A program made the position numbers and the translations under genes. 64,000 nt of DNA. Source: Brevibacterium renqingii. Its GTDB lineage: Bacteria; Actinomycetota; Actinomycetes; Actinomycetales; Brevibacteriaceae. Shown piece by piece: positions 59,301-64,000 of the stretch (position 1 is its first letter; each line of letters opens with the position of its first letter). The DNA lies in assembly GCF_017808105.1 (NCBI RefSeq), contig NZ_JADBHF010000001.1:248001-312000 (forward strand), read 5' to 3'. A model generated the notes under the pieces. That model was given only the letters and a program-made list of their open reading frames with translations. It made no database searches and was not told the DNA's origin.

Positions 59301-60277
59301 TGGAGAAGCTTCCCCTCTCGAAGGCGATCACCGCTGGAATGCGCAAGGCCATGGAGGACGACCCGAAGGTCGTCCTCATCGGTGAGGACATCGGCAAACT
59401 CGGCGGCGTCTTCCGTGTCACCGAAGGCCTGCAGAAGGACTTCGGTCCGCAGCGCGTCATCGATGCCCCGCTGGCAGAGTCCGGCATCGTCGGCACCTCG
59501 ATCGGCATGGCCATCCGCGGCTATCGGCCGGTCGTCGAGATCCAGTTCGATGCGTTCATCTTCCCGGCCTACGACCAGATCGTCACGCAGGTCGCGAAGC
59601 TGTACAACCGGACGCTGGGCAAGGAACGCATCCCGATGGTCATCCGGGTGCCCTACGGCGGCGGCATCGGCTCGCCCGAGCACCATTCGGAGAGCCCCGA
59701 GACCGTCTTCGCCCACCATGCCGGCCTCAAGCTGATCTCACCGTCGAACGCCCATGATGCGTACTGGATGATCCAGGACGCGATCAAGAGCGACGACCCG
59801 GTGATGTTCTTCGAACCCAAGCGCCGCTACTGGCTGCGCGGGGACGTCGACACCGCCGACCGCGGCGGGAAGGGCATGCATGACGCCCGCGTCGTGTCCG
59901 AGGGCACCGACGTCACTCTCGTCGCCTACGGTCCGCTGGTGCCGACTGCGCAGGACGTCGTCTCAGCAGCCGCAGACGAAGGCAAGAGCATCGAGTTCAT
60001 CGACCTGCGCAGCCTCAACCCGATCGACTTCACCACGATCGAGAAGTCGGTGGCCAAGACCGGTCGCCTCGTGGTCGCGCATGAGGCCCCGACATTCCTG
60101 GGGCTGGGCTCTGAGATCGCCGCGCGGATCACCGAACGCTGCTTCTTCAGCCTCGAGGCGCCGGTCATCCGGGTCGGCGGCTACCACACGCCGTACCCGG
60201 GATCGCGAATGGAAGAACACTATCTGCCCGACCTGGACCGCATCTTCGACGGTGTCGACCAGGCGCTGGCCTACTGA
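59300..60277 (+). CDS. 2-oxoacid dehydrogenase E1 component, beta subunit
   Basis: Partner subunit of 325 residues, completing the E1 active site. Conserved stretches are [28 protein letters not shown] (split here at its motif GEDIG), the E1-beta loop [17 protein letters not shown], and the C-terminal [19 protein letters not shown]. The ATG overlaps the E1 alpha stop by 1 bp (TGATG). The sequence is complete and of typical length for PdhB/BkdB. Confidence 0.94.
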   Translation: MEKLPLSKAITAGMRKAMEDDPKVVLIGEDIGKLGGVFRVTEGLQKDFGPQRVIDAPLAESGIVGTSIGMAIRGYRPVVEIQFDAFIFPAYDQIVTQVAKLYNRTLGKERIPMVIRVPYGGGIGSPEHHSESPETVFAHHAGLKLISPSNAHDAYWMIQDAIKSDDPVMFFEPKRRYWLRGDVDTADRGGKGMHDARVVSEGTDVTLVAYGPLVPTAQDVVSAAADEGKSIEFIDLRSLNPIDFTTIEKSVAKTGRLVVAHEAPTFLGLGSEIAARITERCFFSLEAPVIRVGGYHTPYPGSRMEEHYLPDLDRIFDGVDQALAY

Positions 60278-60293
60278 GCTGAGGAGAGTAAGC

Positions 60294-61727
60294 ATGTCAT
60301 TCGAATTTCCTCTGCCTGACGTCGGTGAGGGTCTGACCGAAGCCGATATCGTCGCTTGGAAGGTCGCCCCCGGCGACACCGTCACCGTCAACCAGATCCT
60401 CGTCGAGATCGAGACCGCGAAATCACTCGTCGAGCTGCCCAGCCCACAGGCCGGCACCGTCGACGCGCTGCTCGTCGACGAGGGGCAGACCATTGAGGTC
60501 GGAACCCCGATCATCCGTTTCGGAGGGGCCGGATCCGGCGCCGAGGCGGGCGGCGGTGCCTCCGCCGCCGGAGAAGCCGGTGCCAGCGATTCCGCCGCGA
60601 CGGCCGAAACCGCGACGGACGACGACAGCGGGGCGACCCTGGTCGGCTACGGTGCGAAGGCGACCTCGTCGAAGCGCCGCCCGCGCAAGGGCGGCCCCGT
60701 CCCTGCACCGGCATCTGCGTCCGCACCGGGCGCTGCCTCAGAACAGCCTGCACCGGCTCCGGCCGCGGAACCTGCACCGGCTCCGCCTGCGGCACCTGCC
60801 CAGGGTCAGGCCGCGGGAGCCGCCGCACCTGCTTCCCCTGGAGCCGGGAGGCCTTTGGCGAAGCCGCCGGTGCGCAAGCTCGCGAAGGACCTCGGCGTCG
60901 ATCTCTCCCAGGTGGTGGCGACCGGCCCTCACGGGGACGTGACGCGTGAAGACGTCCATGCCGCCGCGAACTCGGCCGCCGTCCCGGCCGCGGGTGCGAC
61001 GGCACAGTCGGCCGCCTCGGCGAGTGCTCCGGGCGAGCTCGAGGAGCGGATCCCGTTCAAGGGCGTGACGAAGATGATGGCCAAGGCGATGGTCGATTCG
61101 GCGTTCACGATGCCGCACGTCACCGAATTCCTCGATGTCGATGTCACCGAGACGATGGCGATGGTTCGCCGGTTGAAGACCACGAAGTTCCTCGGCGAGG
61201 ACGTCAAGGTCTCGCCGCTGCTCATCGTGGCCAAGGCTGTGGCCTGGGCCGCGGGGCGCAACCCGCGGATCAACTCGTGTCTCGAAGGCGACGAGATCAT
61301 CGTCAAGAAGTACGTCAACCTCGGGATCGCAGCCGCCACACCGCGCGGACTCATCGTGCCGAACATCAAGAACGCGCACAGCATGGGTCTGGGCGAGCTG
61401 GCGCAGGGCATCCAGGAGCTGACCGCGCTGGCCCGCTCCGGCAAGACGCCGCCCGCCGATCAGGCCGGGGGCACGATCACCATCACGAATGTCGGCGTGT
61501 TCGGCGTCGATGCCGGCACTCCGATCATCAACCCCGGTGAGGCCGCGATCCTCGCCTTCGGCCAGGTGCGGAAGAAGCCGTGGGTCGTCGGTGACGAGAT
61601 CGTGCCGCGTGATATCACCACGCTCTCGGTCAGCGCCGACCATCGTGTCGTCGACGGCGAGATCATCTCGAAGTTCCTCGCCGACGTCGGTCGCGGTTTG
61701 GAGGACCCGACCCTGCTGTTGGCCTGA
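60294..61727 (+). CDS. 2-oxoacid dehydrogenase E2 (dihydrolipoamide acyltransferase)
   Basis: Core acyltransferase of 477 residues. The single lipoyl domain (1-78) has Lys43 in [13 protein letters not shown] long Ala/Pro linker (about 80-190) leads to the E1/E3-binding domain, [20 protein letters not shown]. The catalytic domain (about 240-477) contains the HxxxD motif in [17 protein letters not shown] lies 8 nt before the ATG, 16 bp after the E1 beta stop. No E3 (lipoamide dehydrogenase) gene is in the operon, so E3 must come from elsewhere. Confidence 0.94.
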   Translation: MSFEFPLPDVGEGLTEADIVAWKVAPGDTVTVNQILVEIETAKSLVELPSPQAGTVDALLVDEGQTIEVGTPIIRFGGAGSGAEAGGGASAAGEAGASDSAATAETATDDDSGATLVGYGAKATSSKRRPRKGGPVPAPASASAPGAASEQPAPAPAAEPAPAPPAAPAQGQAAGAAAPASPGAGRPLAKPPVRKLAKDLGVDLSQVVATGPHGDVTREDVHAAANSAAVPAAGATAQSAASASAPGELEERIPFKGVTKMMAKAMVDSAFTMPHVTEFLDVDVTETMAMVRRLKTTKFLGEDVKVSPLLIVAKAVAWAAGRNPRINSCLEGDEIIVKKYVNLGIAAATPRGLIVPNIKNAHSMGLGELAQGIQELTALARSGKTPPADQAGGTITITNVGVFGVDAGTPIINPGEAAILAFGQVRKKPWVVGDEIVPRDITTLSVSADHRVVDGEIISKFLADVGRGLEDPTLLLA

Positions 61728-61766
61728 GGCAGCTGCTCTTGAGTTGAGGCAGCTGTCCTCGAACTG

Positions 61767-61793
61767 AAGGCCTCCCCCTGGTTTGAGGGCCTT
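61767..61793 (+). terminator. Hairpin after the E2 gene
   Basis: AAGGCC (61767-61772) pairs with GGCCTT (61788-61793), 40 bp past the E2 stop. Just before it, TGAGGCAGCTG occurs twice. Confidence 0.5.
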
Positions 61794-61821
61794 AACTGGG
61801 CTTCAAGCCACAAGCTTGTTT

Positions 61822-61887
61822 GAGACAACGGTTGAGCGCCGAGACCACTGTGCACGCACAGAGTTCTCGGCGCTCAACCGTTGTCTC
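61822..61887. terminator. Perfect 23-bp hairpin between convergent genes
   Basis: A perfect 23-bp stem (61822-61844 with 61865-61887) encloses a 20-nt loop that itself pairs CTGTG with CACAG. It separates the E2 gene from the converging gene at 61926. No U-tract is present on either strand. Confidence 0.7.
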
Positions 61888-61925
61888 GATGAATAGATGT
61901 GTTCTGTCTGCAGCGCTGGTGCGTC

Positions 61926-62885
61926 TCACTCGTCGAGGTAGGCGCTGTTGTTCTTCGGGCTGCCGTCCTTGACGAGACGCTTGGCCAGGCAGTGGTTGCG
62001 GTCGAGGCCCCAGGAGCGGCATTGGTCGAGAGCCGGTTCCGGGTCGCTGAAGCCGGTGTCGACGATGGTCACCCAGTAGCTTCCGTCCCGGTAGGAGGCC
62101 CAGTCGCCGCTGTGGATGAGGATCGATCCCGGATATTTGACCTTATTGGCCTCGAATTCGTCGAGGATGTCCTGTGCGGTCCAGGTCTTGCCGTCGGCTT
62201 CGAGGCCGACGTTCTTCGCGCTCACCTGTGTCACCCACTGGCCTTCGAGGTCGGCGGCTCTCTCCGTGCCCGTCTTCGTGTACGAAGCGAGCTGCTCCTT
62301 GGGGCTCTGCGACGGTTGGACCAAGTCCTCGGACGGGCTGGGGGAGGGCGACGCCGACTCGTCGTGACCGACATCGACGGGCACGGTGCCCGATGAGGGA
62401 GCGAGCCAGCGGATGCCGAAGAACGCCACGAGAGCGAGCACCATGGTCATGGCGATGATGACGGCAGTGATCTTGAGCCACTTGCGCGGTCTGGTTTCAC
62501 TCTGCGCCGGGACGGTGGGAGGGAACTGCGGCGGAGGAGGAGCCTGCGGGCGCTGACCGATCGCGGCTTCTGGGGTGCGACCACTCCCGACAGCGTGCCT
62601 CTGATCGGCGCTTCCGGGCCATTGCGCGTGTGCGGACTGAGCGTGTTCGTAGAAGGGGTAGCGTCCTGCGGGAGCGAATACGTTGCTCGCTCGTGCCTTC
62701 GAGATCGACTGTTCCCCGGTGTGCCGTTCGAGATACTCGTAGTAGGTCGAGTTGTCGAATTCGGCAGGCGAATGGCCCGCCTCACTCCCGTACGACGGGT
62801 TCTGACCAGCGTGTTCGTTGTGTTCTTTCTGCCAGTCGTCGCTTGTCGCCGGACGAATGCGCGGCCTCTGTGGAACGTCGCTCAT
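61926..62885 (-). CDS. Single-pass membrane protein with SPOR-like extracytoplasmic domain
   Basis: A 319-residue protein. A disordered, Pro/Gln-rich cytoplasmic part (about 1-135) has YEYLERHTGEQSISKA and ends in PPPPQFPPTVPAQ. One membrane helix lies near 140-160 (ITAVIIAMTMVLALVAFFGI). After a Ser/Pro linker comes a C-terminal domain of about 90 residues with WASYRDGSYWVTIVDTGF and CRSWGLDRNHCLAKRLV, which recalls small SPOR-like modules found in actinobacterial membrane proteins. AGGAGG lies 4 nt before the ATG. The function is unknown. Confidence 0.82.
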   Translation of the reverse strand: MSDVPQRPRIRPATSDDWQKEHNEHAGQNPSYGSEAGHSPAEFDNSTYYEYLERHTGEQSISKARASNVFAPAGRYPFYEHAQSAHAQWPGSADQRHAVGSGRTPEAAIGQRPQAPPPPQFPPTVPAQSETRPRKWLKITAVIIAMTMVLALVAFFGIRWLAPSSGTVPVDVGHDESASPSPSPSEDLVQPSQSPKEQLASYTKTGTERAADLEGQWVTQVSAKNVGLEADGKTWTAQDILDEFEANKVKYPGSILIHSGDWASYRDGSYWVTIVDTGFSDPEPALDQCRSWGLDRNHCLAKRLVKDGSPKNNSAYLDE

Positions 62886-63654
62886 CGGTCCTCCTGAGTG
62901 CCAGGTGTGGTGGCAATCATCTTCTAACCTTGGCACGAGTCACGCAGGCGTTCAACACGATCGCAGGCAGGACACGTTGCCGACGAAAGCCTACTGCGGA
63001 TTTCCCCGTGTTGCCTTGGCCCCAGCTGGGAAAGTCCCTGTGAAGGTCCGCGAATGCGTGCGACAGCCGTGTGTACGGCACTCCGGCAGGCCGGCGAACC
63101 GAGGCTTCCGTCCCGGGGAATCGACGGCCCGAGGCGAGCCGTGGACCCGAGACGCCGACATGCGATTCGCGGTGACAGCGTCGATCGTCCCCGGGGCGCG
63201 CGCCGAACCCCCGGCCGACGGTGCGGATTGAATTTGCTCTGCGCCCCCGACCCTCAGTAGGATTGATTCTTGTTGTGTCGTACCAGAGCGGTCTCCGATC
63301 GATCTGCTAAGACCGACATGGTGCTCACCCACCGCTGCACTCCAGCTTCGGCCATCTCTCACAGGCTACGGCTTCAGCGCTGGTGAGACATCTCGCCCGA
63401 ACGGGCAAACCTGTTTTGGCGTACACAATTTTCACGGCGAACGTCGCGCACCGGGTCGCACCGGATGCGAGTCGGGCGAGGGCGACTCAGGCCGCCTCGG
63501 CTGCGACCGTGGTCGGGCACGCTCGACCAGGTGGCATTCGCGAGAATTTGTTGATGTCTTCCGACATCGGCGCAAGCGAGCGGGGAGATCGCAGCAGCGA
63601 TATCCCGCAAGAGCTTGTTTCGAGAGTCGGTAACTTGTGAACTGGAGGAGAGAC
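62886..63654. other. 769-bp stretch with no convincing gene, upstream of rpmB
   Basis: Short open frames occur on both strands but none has family features or consistent codon use. I find no tRNA fold or known riboswitch. A structured segment, GCGGGGAGATCGC/GCGATATCCCGC at 63580-63608, and a GATGTC/GACATC hairpin near 63553-63568 lie close to rpmB and probably belong to its leader. Confidence 0.5.
63580..63608 (+). promoter_or_regulatory. Hairpin in the rpmB leader
   Basis: GCGGG and ATCGC pair with GCGAT and CCCGC around an AGCA loop and a small internal loop. It lies 47 bp before the rpmB ATG. It may be an RNA control element; this is not established. Confidence 0.4.
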
Positions 63655-63891
63655 ATGGCAGCAACCTGCCAGGTAACCGGGGCCGTCCCCGGTTTCGGAC
63701 ACAATGTGTCCCACTCGAAGCGCCGCACGAAGCGTCGCTTCAACCCGAATATTCAGAAGAAGCGGTACTACGTTCCGTCTCTGCGCCGCAGCGTCACCCT
63801 GACCGTGTCCGCCAAGGGCATCAAGGTCATCGACGCGCGTGGAATCGACGCCGTGGTCAACGAACTGATTGCCAAGGGAGTGAAGCTCTGA
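63655..63891 (+). CDS. rpmB: 50S ribosomal protein L28
   Basis: Ribosomal protein of 78 residues. [35 protein letters not shown] is the family core (split by the N-terminal basic cluster), and the end is [13 protein letters not shown]. Only one Cys (Cys5) is present, so this is the zinc-free form. GGAGGAG lies 4 nt before the ATG. The stop overlaps the rpmG start by 1 bp (TGATG). Confidence 0.95.
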   Translation: MAATCQVTGAVPGFGHNVSHSKRRTKRRFNPNIQKKRYYVPSLRRSVTLTVSAKGIKVIDARGIDAVVNELIAKGVKL

Positions 63892-64000
63892 TGGCCAAGG
63901 CCCAGGATATTCGTCCCATCATCAAGCTCAAGTCGACCGCCGGCACCGGGTACACCTACGTGACCCGCAAGAACCGCCGCAACACCCCGGATCGCATCGT
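63891..64000 (+). CDS. rpmG: 50S ribosomal protein L33 (5' part)
   Basis: The first 36 codons of L33 are visible: [20 protein letters not shown], then a Tyr-Thr-Tyr strand and [10 protein letters not shown]. The CxxC zinc ribbons of the Cys-containing form are absent in the part seen, so it is probably the zinc-free type. It is translationally coupled to rpmB and runs off the window edge. In actinobacteria rpsN and sometimes rpsR often follow. Confidence 0.93.
   Translation, partial: MAKAQDIRPIIKLKSTAGTGYTYVTRKNRRNTPDRI

Noticed and set aside
63383..63640. 85-codon open frame before rpmB
   Set aside because: No ribosome-binding site, no hydrophobic or motif pattern, and it overlaps structured leader sequence.
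62886..63654. Possible tRNA or small RNA gene
   Set aside because: I could not fold a cloverleaf or match a known RNA family; a covariance-model search would be needed.

Overview
The window is GC-rich (roughly two thirds G+C by eye), densely coded chromosomal DNA from an actinobacterium. Supporting signs are SigK/RskA, NarL- and OmpR-type two-component pairs, DcuS/CitA-type sensing, CsoR copper control, many GTG starts, and many genes whose start codon lies 6-7 nt after a TANNNT-like -10 box (leaderless expression). A Micrococcales member such as Brevibacterium is my best guess from gene content; this is inference, not proof. I see no rRNA, tRNA, CRISPR array, prophage or insertion sequence.

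Layout. 1-2.2 kb: end of an amino-acid permease gene, a GNAT acetyltransferase and a doubtful small membrane protein. 2.2-10.3 kb: two ABC-2 type exporters, each with its own NarL-family two-component system, arranged as convergent mirror images. 10.4-15.1 kb: a methyltransferase, then the RskA/SigK pair with a fasciclin lipoprotein and a membrane-anchored molybdopterin oxidoreductase; both of the latter have CCATCC-N15-(C/G)CGAAT promoters of SigK type. 15.2-24 kb: three OsmC-family proteins, a TRIC-type channel, an MFS exporter coupled to a MOSC protein, and a kynureninase plus permease operon divergent from an Lrp-type regulator over a perfect dyad. 24-31.6 kb: RecQ, an MFS exporter, a Tat-exported Rieske protein, a DUF308 protein and an OtsB-GH15 fusion. 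31.7-37.3 kb: MaoC dehydratase, a VanY-like carboxypeptidase, and a lipoprotein-OmpR regulator-kinase operon resembling CseA-CseB-CseC. 37.5-42.3 kb: copA-copZ-csoR, and a MOSC/reductase/ferredoxin fusion. 42.4-46.5 kb: a CitA-type kinase and CitB-type regulator split by a thiolase gene. 46.7-53.5 kb: an aldehyde dehydrogenase, a D-threonine-aldolase-like enzyme coupled to an aldonolactone oxidase, an MHS transporter and a lipoprotein. 53.5-57.8 kb: purB and a three-gene translationally coupled cassette with a WXG-like small protein and an alpha/beta-hydrolase, which is the best candidate for an undescribed system. 58.1-61.7 kb: a 2-oxoacid dehydrogenase operon (E1 alpha, E1 beta, E2). 61.9-64 kb: a membrane-anchored protein of unknown function, a 769-bp stretch without a convincing gene, then rpmB and the start of rpmG.

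Genes work in local modules: envelope and redox stress sensing (SigK/RskA, Cse-like operon, OsmC proteins), metal and thiol handling (copper efflux), amino-acid uptake and breakdown, and central carbon oxidation. Gaps between convergent genes tend to hold long, nearly perfect hairpins of differing sequence, probably bidirectional terminators. Several intergenic or low-complexity stretches carry short tandem repeats.
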